A DNA stretch of 64,000 bases from the NCBI GenBank assembly GCA_038216655.1, contig JBBQPZ010000018.1, positions 10,609 to 74,608 of the forward strand. The letters run 5' to 3'. Position 1 is the stretch's first letter. Each line of letters opens with the position of its first letter. Made by a program: the position numbers and the translations under genes. The notes beneath the pieces were generated by a model. That model saw only the letters and a list, made by a program, of their open reading frames with translations. It was not told where the DNA came from and made no database searches. The stretch comes from JAFDWR01 sp038216655. GTDB lineage: Bacteria > Armatimonadota > Fimbriimonadia > Fimbriimonadales > Fimbriimonadaceae. Shown here in pieces: positions 41,385 to 50,101 of this stretch.

Positions 41385-42227
41385 ATGCCCTCGTTCCTTC
41401 TCGATCCTCAGGCCGCGATCTGCCGAGTCACCCTCCGAGTCAGCGACCTGACCCGATCACTCGATTTCTACGTCCGAGGCCTCGGATTCACCGTCCTCGA
41501 CCAAACGGAAGCCACCGCCACCCTGGGGCCCGTCGACGCCCCCGTTCTGATCGAACTCCACGCCGACCCGACGGCAACCGAGAAGCCGCGGATGACCGCG
41601 GGTCTCTACCACTTCGCGATCCTCGTCCCTTCGCGCAAAGACCTCGCCGACACACTGGCCCGACTCGTCACCGCCGGATATGGATTAACCGGGGCTTCTG
41701 ACCACCTCGTCAGCGAAGCTCTCTATCTCGACGATCCCGACGGCCTTGGCATCGAAATCTACCGGGACCGCGAGCGGTCCGCATGGGAGCACGATGGCAA
41801 CCACGTGGTCATGGACGTCCTCGGTCTCGACCTCCAGAAGCTGATCGACGAGGCGGCCCACCCGGTACCGCCTCAAATCGCTCCGGGCACAGTGATCGGC
41901 CACGTCCACCTGCACGTTGGGAGCCTCGCCAAGGCGAAGGAATTCTACGTAGAAGGTCTCGGTTTCTCCGACACCGCGTCCCTGCCGGGCGCGCTCTTCG
42001 TCGCGGCAGGTGGCTATCACCATCACCTCGGCCTCAACACCTGGGCGCACCACCCCGCCAATCCGAATGCGGCGGCTATGACGCGGTTCGAAGTCTGTCT
42101 GCCGAGCAGATCGGCCCGAGAATCGCTGGCGGCGAATTTGCGCGAAAATGGCATCCCCTTTGAAGTCGAAGGCGACGGTCTACTTCTGTCCGATCCATTC
42201 AGAAACGCGATCCTCGTAATGGCCTGA
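41385..42227 (+). CDS. Two-domain VOC protein, catechol 2,3-dioxygenase (CatE) type
   Basis: The 280-residue protein has two glyoxalase/extradiol (VOC) modules. The first has VTLRVSDLTRSLDFYVRGLG and YLDDPDGLGIEIYRD. The second has HVHLHVGSLAKAKEFYVEGL and YHHHLGLNTWAHH. The arrangement matches Bacillus CatE, an extradiol dioxygenase. His in HVHLHV and HHHLG, together with a later Glu (RFEVCLPS), are plausible metal ligands. The actual substrate is unknown. Confidence 0.88.
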   Translation: MPSFLLDPQAAICRVTLRVSDLTRSLDFYVRGLGFTVLDQTEATATLGPVDAPVLIELHADPTATEKPRMTAGLYHFAILVPSRKDLADTLARLVTAGYGLTGASDHLVSEALYLDDPDGLGIEIYRDRERSAWEHDGNHVVMDVLGLDLQKLIDEAAHPVPPQIAPGTVIGHVHLHVGSLAKAKEFYVEGLGFSDTASLPGALFVAAGGYHHHLGLNTWAHHPANPNAAAMTRFEVCLPSRSARESLAANLRENGIPFEVEGDGLLLSDPFRNAILVMA

Positions 42228-42278
42228 GTTTTCTCAACAAATTCGGCCATTCAGGTCGGCCTCAGAGAGTCCTAAAAC

Positions 42279-42284
42279 CATACT
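42279..42284 (+). promoter_or_regulatory. -10 box CATACT
   Basis: CATACT, 6 nt, then the ATG at 42291. Confidence 0.5.
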
Positions 42285-42290
42285 TCGGCT

Positions 42291-43346
42291 ATGTCACCAT
42301 CACCCAGGAATGGAGTGTTGGGCGGACTCCTAATCGCTGCCGCCCTTGGCTTTGCCTCGCCTCTATTGCAAGTACATAACGACGTTCAAGGACAGGCCCA
42401 GCAATCCGGCATTTACGGACGCTTCGGCGATACTTATACGATGCAGAACGGTCTCAACCTGACCGTTTACGGCACACACTATCAGCTTGAGCCGTATTAC
42501 GGCTACAACGGCATCTACGCGGCGACGGACCAGAAGCTGATCGTGCTCGATTTCGGGCTCAAGAACGCTACGCCTCAAGAAGTCAGCTTCGGCGACGGCT
42601 CAAGCTATTTCACCCTCCTCGATTCGTCTGGCAACAAATATCCGCCGAAGGACATCTCGATCCAGAGTCACAAGGCGGAAACCTTCTTTCTGAACTTGAA
42701 ACCCGGGCAAGGTATCGGTCAACCCGAACTGAAGGATCCGCTCCGGATCGTTTTCTCGGTCCCTGACGAGGCCAAGATCACGAAACTATTCATCAACCAG
42801 GGCCGCAAAGGAAGGCAGGAAGAGGTGCTTCGCTACCTTATCGCCGGGACCGACAAGACGGCGGACGTCAAGAACGTCATGAAGCCACTGCCGGTCGAGG
42901 TTCGCGACCCGAGTGATCCGAGCGGCGCGGTGGCGCTGGCTCAGGGCAAGGGGACGATCGGGGTCTTTCACCCGACGAGTGCCTTCATGGTGCGCGTCGA
43001 CAGCGTGGCCGCGGCTCCCGGCGAGAAGATGGAAGGTAACGAGCCTGAGGACGGCAAGGTCTACTGGGTCGTCAAGCTGACGCTCCACAATGCGAGCCCC
43101 GTGCATATGACCTTGTTCGACATGGCGAGCGAGGACATCGGGCTCATCGACGGAGACGGGGACAAGTACAAGGTCGTCGGCTACCGAAAGGGAAGCTCTG
43201 ACGCGGAAGTCGACCAGAGTCGGGAGATGGCTTACGGAGTCGACTACTCGTACCGGATGTTCATCCTCGCGCCGAAGGACGCGAAGATGAAGGCGCTCGT
43301 TCTCAAGTCCGACCGCGGACGTTACTGGAAGTATGATCTCCCTTAA
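42291..43346 (+). CDS. Unknown secreted protein with DUF4352-like domains
   Basis: The 351-residue protein begins with a signal-like helix (NGVLGGLLIAAALGFASP). Two similar beta-rich segments follow. Each contains a strand such as KLIVLDFGLKNATPQEVSF or VYWVVKLTLHNASPVHMTLF, then a descriptive loop (LLDSSGNKYPPKD, LIDGDGDKYKVVG). This is the immunoglobulin-like pattern of DUF4352/telomeric-repeat-factor-like domains, usually on lipoproteins or secreted proteins. The role is unknown. It converges with araH. Confidence 0.68.
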   Translation: MSPSPRNGVLGGLLIAAALGFASPLLQVHNDVQGQAQQSGIYGRFGDTYTMQNGLNLTVYGTHYQLEPYYGYNGIYAATDQKLIVLDFGLKNATPQEVSFGDGSSYFTLLDSSGNKYPPKDISIQSHKAETFFLNLKPGQGIGQPELKDPLRIVFSVPDEAKITKLFINQGRKGRQEEVLRYLIAGTDKTADVKNVMKPLPVEVRDPSDPSGAVALAQGKGTIGVFHPTSAFMVRVDSVAAAPGEKMEGNEPEDGKVYWVVKLTLHNASPVHMTLFDMASEDIGLIDGDGDKYKVVGYRKGSSDAEVDQSREMAYGVDYSYRMFILAPKDAKMKALVLKSDRGRYWKYDLP

Positions 43347-43352
43347 CCCAAA

Positions 43353-44315
43353 TTAAGCCCGACCGCGTCGCTTCAAGCGATCGAGCAACACCGCCGCAAG
43401 CAGGATTGCGCCGCTGATCAGATACTGGTAGAACGTCTGCACACTATTCAGGTCCATGATGTTCTGAACCGTGCCCATAATCATCACTCCCACGACAACG
43501 TGGTAGATCGAGCCGATGCCGCCGGTGAGGGAGACTCCGCCGAGGACGCATGCGCTGATGACTCGGAGTTCGAGACCGTTCATGCCTTTGGGATCGCCGA
43601 GCTGCTGCTGAGCGGTGCTCACGATTCCCGCCAGGCCGGCCATCGAAGCTTGGAGGGTGAAGATCAAGACCTTCGTCTTCACGGTGCCGACGCCCGCCAA
43701 CCGCGCGGCTTCCTTGTTGCCGCCGATCGCGAGCGTGTTCCGGCCAAAGACCGTCAAGTGCAGGAGCAGGCCAAACAGGACAAGGCACACAAACAAAACC
43801 CAAATCGGAATCGGAAGGCCGAGGATGTCGCCCGTTCCCAACTTGGCAAACGCGGCGCTGGACGTGCCGAGGGAGTTACCGTTGTTCAACAAGTAGGCCA
43901 AACCGCGGACGATCTGCATCGTCGCGAGGGTGGTGATGAGGGCGTTGATTCCGAACGCCGCGATGATCACGCCGTTGAAAGCCCCGATCGCCGCGCATGC
44001 GATCAGGGTAAGCGGGATCGCCGCCAGGCTCCCGTTGAATTTTGCGAGCAGCACCGAGACCAGCATCCCGGCAAACGCGGCTACAGACCCGACCGAGAGA
44101 TCGAAGTCGCCCGCGGCAAGGCAGAACAGCATGCCGCAGGCGACGATCCCGGTCGTCGTGATCGACAGACCGAGCGAGTAGATGATGTTCGTGCGGGTGA
44201 GGAACGTCGGGACGGTGATCGCGGCGTACGCGAGCAACCCAATGCACAGCATGAGCATGCCTCCGCTGTCCCAAGCGGAGGCGAACCAGTTCGACTTGCG
44301 TTCTGGCTTGCTAAT
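43353..44315 (-). CDS. araH: L-arabinose ABC transporter permease AraH, probable ATT start
   Basis: AraH is the membrane channel of the arabinose importer. The 320-residue product closely follows E. coli AraH: GIVACGMLFCLAAGDFDLSV, FGINALITTLATMQIVRGLA, TVFGRNTLAIGGNKEAARLA and VISACVLGGVSLTGGIGSI. The first ATG (44258) would cut off WFASAWDSGGM, which matches the E. coli WDQYGM region just before helix 1. The frame upstream is open only back to the araF region, and the only plausible start is ATT at 44315, overlapping the araF stop (CATTAG). ATT is a rare start; if it is wrong, the protein begins at 44258 and lacks its N-terminal tail. Confidence 0.88.
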   Translation of the reverse strand: MSKPERKSNWFASAWDSGGMLMLCIGLLAYAAITVPTFLTRTNIIYSLGLSITTTGIVACGMLFCLAAGDFDLSVGSVAAFAGMLVSVLLAKFNGSLAAIPLTLIACAAIGAFNGVIIAAFGINALITTLATMQIVRGLAYLLNNGNSLGTSSAAFAKLGTGDILGLPIPIWVLFVCLVLFGLLLHLTVFGRNTLAIGGNKEAARLAGVGTVKTKVLIFTLQASMAGLAGIVSTAQQQLGDPKGMNGLELRVISACVLGGVSLTGGIGSIYHVVVGVMIMGTVQNIMDLNSVQTFYQYLISGAILLAAVLLDRLKRRGRA

Positions 44316-45345
44316 GCGGCAATCCCTGCTCGTCGAGGACCTTCACGTAGTTCTCACGGGTGATTAGAATGCCGTCGGTGAAGGTGATCTTGGGCGGCTC
44401 CTTGCCGTCCTTGATCCAGTGGAACATCATGTCCGAGGTCTCGAAGCCGTGCCGCTTGGCCTGAAGGAGGATCGAACCGAAGAGCCCCGTCGGCTCTGGC
44501 TTCTTGAAGTCCTCAAGTGCCGAGTCGCCGTTGATGCCGATGCCGATCACGTCGGCGGCGGGAATCTTGAACTGTTCGGTTGCCCGAACCGCACCCATCG
44601 CGCCGGTGTCGTTCATCGAGGCGATCAGCCAGTGCTTGATGCCCGGGTTCTTGGTCAGGATCGGCGTCGCGGCATCTCGGCTCCCCGGGATGTCGGTGGT
44701 CTTCTCGGCGGCCTTGAAGACCTTGTCCTTGGGGAAGCCCGCGGCGATGGCCGATTCGATCGCACCGTCGGTGCGCTCCTTGGCGGTGTCGAGCTGTTCG
44801 TAGGTGACCACGAGCATCCCGGTCTCGTCCGGCTTCCAATTACGCTTCTTCATCTCATCGATGAGGGCCGAGCCGAGCGAGTTGCCGATCTTGTGGGCAC
44901 TGATGCCGACGTGGGGAACGTCCAGGAACTTGCCGTCCGCGCCGACCAACTGGTCGTCGACGGTGAGTAGCTTGATGTTGCGTTGCTGACAGCGGGCCAC
45001 GATCGCCGGGCCGAGCTTGACGTCGACAGAGCAGATCACGAGCCCCTGCGCACCCTGTGCGGCCACGTTGTCGATCTTGGACAGCACCTGATCGCTGTCC
45101 GTCGCGGCGATCTTGATGAGTTCGAAACCGTCCTTCGTCGCAGCCTCGTCGGCGAACTTCCACTCAAGCTGGAACCACGGCTCCTCCGGCTGCTTGACAA
45201 TAAAGGCGATCTTGACCTTCTCCCCCGCCTTCAGGCCGGGGGCACCGGAAGCATCGGGGGTGTCGCCTCCTGATTTGGAGCATCCGGCGATGCCGAGTCC
45301 GAAGACGACGAGAGGCAAGACGAGTGAGCGCATTCTGTTAAACAT
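44311..45345 (-). CDS. araF: L-arabinose-binding lipoprotein AraF
   Basis: The 344-residue protein binds arabinose for the AraFGH importer. A signal with lipobox (LPLVVFGLGIAGC) precedes VKIAFIVKQPEEPWFQLEWK, which matches E. coli AraF closely. Further matches are FELIKIAATD, TVDDQLVGADGKFLDVP, DTAKERTDGAIESAIAAGFP, KHWLIASMNDTGAMGAVRAT and DVIGIGINGDSALEDF. E. coli AraF is a soluble periplasmic protein; here it is a lipoprotein. The start at 45345 is chosen; an in-frame ATG at 45333 is possible. No araG lies between araF and araH or nearby. Confidence 0.93.
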   Translation of the reverse strand: MFNRMRSLVLPLVVFGLGIAGCSKSGGDTPDASGAPGLKAGEKVKIAFIVKQPEEPWFQLEWKFADEAATKDGFELIKIAATDSDQVLSKIDNVAAQGAQGLVICSVDVKLGPAIVARCQQRNIKLLTVDDQLVGADGKFLDVPHVGISAHKIGNSLGSALIDEMKKRNWKPDETGMLVVTYEQLDTAKERTDGAIESAIAAGFPKDKVFKAAEKTTDIPGSRDAATPILTKNPGIKHWLIASMNDTGAMGAVRATEQFKIPAADVIGIGINGDSALEDFKKPEPTGLFGSILLQAKRHGFETSDMMFHWIKDGKEPPKITFTDGILITRENYVKVLDEQGLPH

Positions 45346-45434
45346 CGTTGAGCACCGACCCCGAAGGGTTCGCCGGGCATTCGCCATTGAAGCCGGACGT
45401 TGAATCCACCACGATATTGCCAAAGGCTAGGGGT

Positions 45435-45476
45435 AAAAAGCAAACGGATTCGCCCGCGGGAAGCGAGCGAATCCGA
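45435..45476 (-). terminator. Rho-independent terminator of the lactonase-like gene
   Basis: On the minus strand CGGATTCGCTCG pairs with CGGGCGAATCCG across a short loop, followed by TTTGCTTTTT. It separates the propeller gene from araF. Confidence 0.88.
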
Positions 45477-45496
45477 TTTATGCCGCTTTCTGGTGC

Positions 45497-46609
45497 CTAG
45501 CGGGCGACGAGGCCGTTGAAAGATGCCATCGCCGGTAAGGCCCCGATGCTTTGCAGATGACCGTCGTTGGCGACTTTGAACGCGTTGACCGTCGGCGCTC
45601 CGTTCGCAAGGACGTAGAAGTACTTCCCGTTTCCGGCGAACACCATGTCCACCGGATGGCTCCCGGCTCCGGTCGAGGCAGTGACCCCGTCGACGTCGAG
45701 GAGGTTAAGGTGCCCGGTCCGGTCGATTCGGAAACCCGAGATGGTGCCGCTTCCCGCATTGGCGGTGTAGGCGAACCGGCCGTCGTCGGAGACCGCCGCC
45801 CAGCAGGCCGCGGTTTCGGTCGTCGGGGCCGACACGGTCAGCGAATCGAGTTCACTATTTCGATCCAATCGATAGCTCGAGAGGGAACTCGCATCAGCTG
45901 CGCCACCGGCGGCTTCCGAGACAAACAAGCGTCCGCTTGGGTCGAAGGCGAAGCCGAACGGAGTCATGCCGTTCGATGCCTGATACGATGCGGAAACGGG
46001 GCGACCTCGGTTGTCAAGGCGGAACGTGTCGACCTTGTTGGTTCCCTTCTCAGTGACGACAAGGGTGCGACCATCCGGGGAGAAGGCGACCTCCGCAGGT
46101 CCCGCGTTGGCAGCGCTCAAACTCCAGGACGAGTTCGCTATGGCGACGAGTTGACCGCGGGATCCACGGCGGAAGCCCTGGATGTTCGGAGCGATCAAGT
46201 TCGTTCCGCCATTGAGGACGTACACGAGATCGTCGTGCTGAGTGACGCTGATCGGCTTCGTGCCACCAGAGTTCGCGATGTCGATCAGGTTCAGCCCGTG
46301 ATCGGTGACGCGGAAGGTCGACACACTGTTACTCCCCGCATTGACGGCAAGCAGTAGGCGTCCCCACTTGCCGAGGCTGAGGGCACCCTGGCTGCCCAAT
46401 CCGCCGCCCGTACCCAGGCCACCGGTCGGGACCGCGGCCCCGATCTGCAGGCGTCCATCTTCGAAGCGATCGTAAATCTGAACGGCGTTTCCGGCGGGTG
46501 AATTGGTGATCGTGTAGACGGCTCCGGCAGGGCGATGATCGGCCAATGCGGAGACCGGAGACAGGATGGCGGCAACTATGCCAAGGGCGAGAATTAGGTT
46601 GGTTTTCAT
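45497..46609 (-). CDS. Secreted beta-propeller lactonase-family protein
   Basis: The 370-residue protein has a signal peptide (MKTNLILALGIVAAILSPVS, then ALA). Seven-bladed propeller repeats follow: LAVNAGSNSVSTFRVTDHGL, VYVLNGGTNLIAPNIQGFRR, AFSPDGRTLVVTEKGTNKVD, AYTANAGSGTISGFRIDRTG and YFYVLANGAPTVNAFKVAND. It matches the 6-phosphogluconolactonase-like (cycloisomerase 2) family. Exported versions have unknown substrates. It precedes araF on the same strand, but the terminator in between argues for separate expression. Confidence 0.88.
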   Translation of the reverse strand: MKTNLILALGIVAAILSPVSALADHRPAGAVYTITNSPAGNAVQIYDRFEDGRLQIGAAVPTGGLGTGGGLGSQGALSLGKWGRLLLAVNAGSNSVSTFRVTDHGLNLIDIANSGGTKPISVTQHDDLVYVLNGGTNLIAPNIQGFRRGSRGQLVAIANSSWSLSAANAGPAEVAFSPDGRTLVVTEKGTNKVDTFRLDNRGRPVSASYQASNGMTPFGFAFDPSGRLFVSEAAGGAADASSLSSYRLDRNSELDSLTVSAPTTETAACWAAVSDDGRFAYTANAGSGTISGFRIDRTGHLNLLDVDGVTASTGAGSHPVDMVFAGNGKYFYVLANGAPTVNAFKVANDGHLQSIGALPAMASFNGLVAR

Positions 46610-46769
46610 TTGTTTCGTCGTCTTCCCCAAGTGGCCACTTGATCGAGTTCTCAGTGGTTGGTAAGCTGACGAAGCTCAATATCGTTCCAAGATTCTCGAA
46701 GCCAGTCGTGAGATCAGCGGTGTTCATGTTCGGATCATTAGAGCCAAATACTCCATCGAACGGGCCTGT

Positions 46770-46775
46770 CATAAT
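46770..46775 (+). promoter_or_regulatory. -10 box CATAAT before the CLC gene
   Basis: CATAAT, 8 nt, then the ATG at 46784. The 160 nt before it separate the gene from the divergent propeller gene and show nothing else. Confidence 0.5.
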
Positions 46776-46783
46776 GACATTGA

Positions 46784-48385
46784 ATGGTGAAAAGCTCGGC
46801 CGGCCAGCCTGCCCACCTGCGCGCGACGGAGATTCATCGTCGTCGTCTTCATCACGCGCAGCGGCGCTTCGTCCTGCTTGCCGCAGCGTTGGTTGGTGTT
46901 CTGTCTGGTGGCTTTGCCGTGCTGTTCCAGTTCCTGCTGATGTTGGCGGAGACGCAGTCCCACGCCTTTGCCGCATCCCTCAACTCCGGCGTCGGTGGCT
47001 GGATTCTGCTCGTGCTTGGAGGCTCGGCATTTGGGGCACTGGCCGGGTTCATCACCGAGAAGTATTGTCCCGAAGCTGGGGGAAGCGGAATACCGCACGT
47101 GAAGGCGGTGCTGATGAACCTTCGATCGCTGCGGCCAATGGTGTTGATCCCGGTGAAGATGGTCGGCGGTCTGCTTGCCCTTAGCTCCGGGATGTCACTC
47201 GGACGCGAGGGGCCAACGATCCAGATCGGTGCCGCCGTCGGCCAACTCGTAGCTAAGCTGGGTAAAGCGCCGCGCCGCTCATATCCCACCCTGATCGCGG
47301 CAGGCGCAGGTGCAGGTCTCGCCGCCGCGTTCAATGCCCCGCTTGCCGGCTTCATCTTCGTCATGGAAGAGCTCAAACGCGAGATGTCGCCACTGACCTA
47401 CGGAGCGGCGCTGATCGCCTCGGTTTGCTCAGTTGCAGTCGCTCGGGTCGAGCTCGGACAGGGTGCCTCGTTCGTGCTGGCGAACCCGGCTCCGGTTCCC
47501 TTGAGGGCCCTACCGATCGTCGCCCTGCTCGGGCTGGTCACGGGACTCCTTGGTATCGTCTTCAATCGGCTCACGTTGGGTTCCATTGGGATCCGCGAGC
47601 GGCTTAAGCTCCCCCGTTGGGTTGCCGGCGCTCTCATCGGGGCCGTGGCTGTCCTATGCATGCGTATCCTGCCGGAGATCACCGGCCCTGGCCACTCCCT
47701 GGCCGAGAGCATTCTCTCGGGCCACATGGATTTGCGTCTCTCGCTAGGCTTGGTCGCGGTGATGCTGGTTGGCAAATTGCTTCTCACCTCCACCAGCTTC
47801 GCGACTGGCGTCCCTGGAGGAATCTTCGCCCCGCTCCTGGTGATGGGGGCCTTAACCGGATATGGCGTTGGTTCGGCGATGGCCCAGGCGTTCCCTGGTC
47901 TCGGCATCTCGCCGCATGTATTTGCGACGATCGGTATGGCCTCGTTCCTCGCATCGTCGGTGCGGGCCCCCCTTACCGGCGTGGTCCTGATCGTCGAGAT
48001 GACTCAGCAGTACTCGATCCTCTATGCGCTTCTGCTGGGATCGTTCGTGAGTTACATCGTCGCCGATCTCATGCGGGACACGCCGATCTACGAGGCACTG
48101 TTAGAGCGCGAACTTCACCGAACCGGCGAGCTAGGAGTTCGGCAGGACTCGACGGTGCCGCTGGATCTGATCGTCGAGCCAGACTCCTACATGGATGGTC
48201 GCCACATCCGTGATCTCCGTCTCCCGCCCGGGGCTCTCATCGTAACGATCGAGCGAGATGGCGGAGTCATTGTCCCGCATGGCGCGACCAAGGTCCGCTT
48301 CGGTGATCATGTCTCAGTGCTTCTAGCTGGCGACGATTCCGATGCGGCCACGATCGCCCTTCACGATGCGGCGCGCGCTCCTTAG
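46784..48385 (+). CDS. CLC-type chloride channel/transporter with C-terminal TrkA-C domain
   Basis: CLC proteins move chloride, often in exchange for protons. The 533-residue protein has the selectivity motifs GGSGIPHVKAVL, GMSLGREGPTIQIGAAVGQL (with the gating Glu in GREGP) and FATGVPGGIFAPLLV. The inner proton-Glu position near FIFVMEELKRE is also acidic, which favours an antiporter. After the last helix, residues about 450-530 (LDLIVEPDSYMDGRHIRDL, then VSVLLAGDDSDA) form a TrkA-C/RCK-C type regulatory domain. Its stop overlaps the convergent KDPG aldolase gene by 4 nt. Confidence 0.94.
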   Translation: MVKSSAGQPAHLRATEIHRRRLHHAQRRFVLLAAALVGVLSGGFAVLFQFLLMLAETQSHAFAASLNSGVGGWILLVLGGSAFGALAGFITEKYCPEAGGSGIPHVKAVLMNLRSLRPMVLIPVKMVGGLLALSSGMSLGREGPTIQIGAAVGQLVAKLGKAPRRSYPTLIAAGAGAGLAAAFNAPLAGFIFVMEELKREMSPLTYGAALIASVCSVAVARVELGQGASFVLANPAPVPLRALPIVALLGLVTGLLGIVFNRLTLGSIGIRERLKLPRWVAGALIGAVAVLCMRILPEITGPGHSLAESILSGHMDLRLSLGLVAVMLVGKLLLTSTSFATGVPGGIFAPLLVMGALTGYGVGSAMAQAFPGLGISPHVFATIGMASFLASSVRAPLTGVVLIVEMTQQYSILYALLLGSFVSYIVADLMRDTPIYEALLERELHRTGELGVRQDSTVPLDLIVEPDSYMDGRHIRDLRLPPGALIVTIERDGGVIVPHGATKVRFGDHVSVLLAGDDSDAATIALHDAARAP

Positions 48386-49011
48386 CCGGACACCGCAACG
48401 CGGAACGCCCGGGCGCGGGCGATGAGCTCGTCCCGCTTCCCGTCCCGTATCAAGTTGAGATCGACGAGATCGCTGCCGACCCCGACCGCGATCGCGCCCG
48501 CAGCGAGGTAGGCGGCGGCGTTGGTCAGGGTGACTCCGCCGGTCGGCATCAAGGGGATCAAGGGGAACGGTGCGCGGAGGGAGCGGATATAGCCCGGCCC
48601 GCCCATCGCCTCGCAGGGGAAGACCTTCACCAGACTCGCCCCGGCTCGCCACGCGGTGAGGACTTCGGTGGGGGTGAGTGCTCCGGGGGCGATCGGAATG
48701 TGGCGCTCGACGCACGCGTGTACCGTCGGGAGATCAAGACTGGGACTGACGATGAACTTGGCTCCGTCATCCATGCACTTAGCGGCAGTCTCGGGGTCGA
48801 GGACGGTACCGGCTCCGAGGAGCACGTGATTGCCATAGCGGATATCGACCTGACGCATGACCTCGATCGCCCCCGGCACGGTCATCGTGATCTCAAGCAC
48901 ATCGATCCCACCCTCGACGAGGGCAGTGACGGCCTCGAACGCAAGCTCCGCCGAGGTCGCCCGAATCACCGGGACGATCTTCGACTTCTGGATCCAGTCA
49001 AGGGTGTTCAT
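48382..49011 (-). CDS. eda: KDPG/KHG aldolase
   Basis: Eda cleaves 2-keto-3-deoxy-6-phosphogluconate to pyruvate and glyceraldehyde-3-phosphate. The 209-residue protein has KIVPVIRATSAELAFEAVTA, GGIDVLEITMTVPGAIEVM with the catalytic Glu, GAGTVLDPETA and LVKVFPCEAMGG with the Schiff-base Lys. LMPTGGVTLTNAAAYLAAGA closes the barrel. It is the last gene of a four-gene minus-strand operon. Its start overlaps the kinase stop by 4 nt, so the product of the kinase goes directly to it. Confidence 0.95.
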   Translation of the reverse strand: MNTLDWIQKSKIVPVIRATSAELAFEAVTALVEGGIDVLEITMTVPGAIEVMRQVDIRYGNHVLLGAGTVLDPETAAKCMDDGAKFIVSPSLDLPTVHACVERHIPIAPGALTPTEVLTAWRAGASLVKVFPCEAMGGPGYIRSLRAPFPLIPLMPTGGVTLTNAAAYLAAGAIAVGVGSDLVDLNLIRDGKRDELIARARAFRVAVSG

Positions 49012-50099
49012 CGGTCAACCCGCATCCCTTCGCCCGCCATCGCTTTCTCGACTTCGACAAGCGTGGCCATCGAAGTGTCTCCCGGCGTCGTCATCGCCAA
49101 CGCTCCGTGGGCCGCGCCGCACTCGACTGCCCACTGCATGTCCTTGCCGGCGAGCAAACCGTAGATCAAGCCCGAGGCGAAGGAGTCGCCACCCCCAACA
49201 CGATCGAAGATCTCGATATCGAGTCGATTAATGGCTTGGAAGAGCTTGCGGTCGGCAAAAGCGATTGCGCTCCAGTCGTTGCGAGTCGCGCTCTTCGCGA
49301 CGCGTAGGGTGGTGGCAACCCCCGACAGGTTCGGAAACTCGGCGACCACCTTGGCCGCCATTCTTCCAAAGGCCGCCGGATCGAGGTTGTCCGGGTCGTG
49401 GCCCTCCACTTCGAACCCAAACGCCGTCGTGAAGTCCTCCTCGTTGCCGAGCAAAACGTCCACGTACGGCGCGAGGCCGCGATTCACCTGCTGCGCCCTT
49501 ACCTGGCCCCCAATTGACTTCCAGAGCGACGGGCGGTAATTGAGATCATAGGACACCGCCACCCCGTGGCGCTTGGCCGCAATCATGGCTTCACGGGCAA
49601 CCTCGGCGGTGGAGTCCGATAGGGCGGCGAAGATACCGCCGGTGTGGAGCCAGCGCGCGCCTTGCCGACCGAAGATCTCGTCCCAATCCACCTCGCCGGG
49701 CCGCATCTGCGAGACCGCAGTTTGGCCACGGTCCGAGCATCCGACCGCACCACGGAGTCCGAAGCCTCGCTCGGTGAAGTTAAGGCCGTTGCGAACCTCG
49801 CGACCCACGCCGTCAAAGGGCACCCATCGGACCAGGCTCTGATCGACCCCGCCCTGATACATCAGGTCCTGCACGAGCCGCCCCACCGGGTTGTCCGCCA
49901 GGGCCGTCACGATGGCGGTCTCCAACCCGAAGCACCGTTTGAGCCCCCGAGCGACGTTATATTCGCCGCCGCCTTCCCAGGCTTGGAAGGTTCGTGTGGT
50001 CGAGATGCGCCCGTCTCCCGGATCGAGGCGGAGCATGACCTCGCCAAGGGCAACGAGATCCCAGCGGCAGTCCTTGCGGTTGCGAAGATTGAGAGGCAT
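49008..50099 (-). CDS. kdgK: 2-keto-3-deoxygluconate kinase (PfkB family)
   Basis: The 363-residue PfkB-fold kinase begins WDLVALGEVMLRLDPGD. It has FQAWEGGGEYNVARGLKRCF, VSYDLNYRPSLWKS, NEEDFTTAFG and the anion-hole motif FDRVGGGDSFASGLIYGLLA with the catalytic Asp. EMLRLDP and the GG.. N motif are typical for KDG kinases. With Eda next to it, it would phosphorylate KDG to KDPG. It sits between the transporter (2-nt gap) and eda (4-nt overlap). Confidence 0.92.
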   Translation of the reverse strand: MPLNLRNRKDCRWDLVALGEVMLRLDPGDGRISTTRTFQAWEGGGEYNVARGLKRCFGLETAIVTALADNPVGRLVQDLMYQGGVDQSLVRWVPFDGVGREVRNGLNFTERGFGLRGAVGCSDRGQTAVSQMRPGEVDWDEIFGRQGARWLHTGGIFAALSDSTAEVAREAMIAAKRHGVAVSYDLNYRPSLWKSIGGQVRAQQVNRGLAPYVDVLLGNEEDFTTAFGFEVEGHDPDNLDPAAFGRMAAKVVAEFPNLSGVATTLRVAKSATRNDWSAIAFADRKLFQAINRLDIEIFDRVGGGDSFASGLIYGLLAGKDMQWAVECGAAHGALAMTTPGDTSMATLVEVEKAMAGEGMRVDR

Positions 50100-50101
50100 A
50101 T

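Noticed and set aside
48382..48385. Convergent gene overlap as a sign of frameshift
   Set aside because: Short 3' overlaps of convergent genes occur several times here (23288, 38102, 48382), and both proteins end normally.
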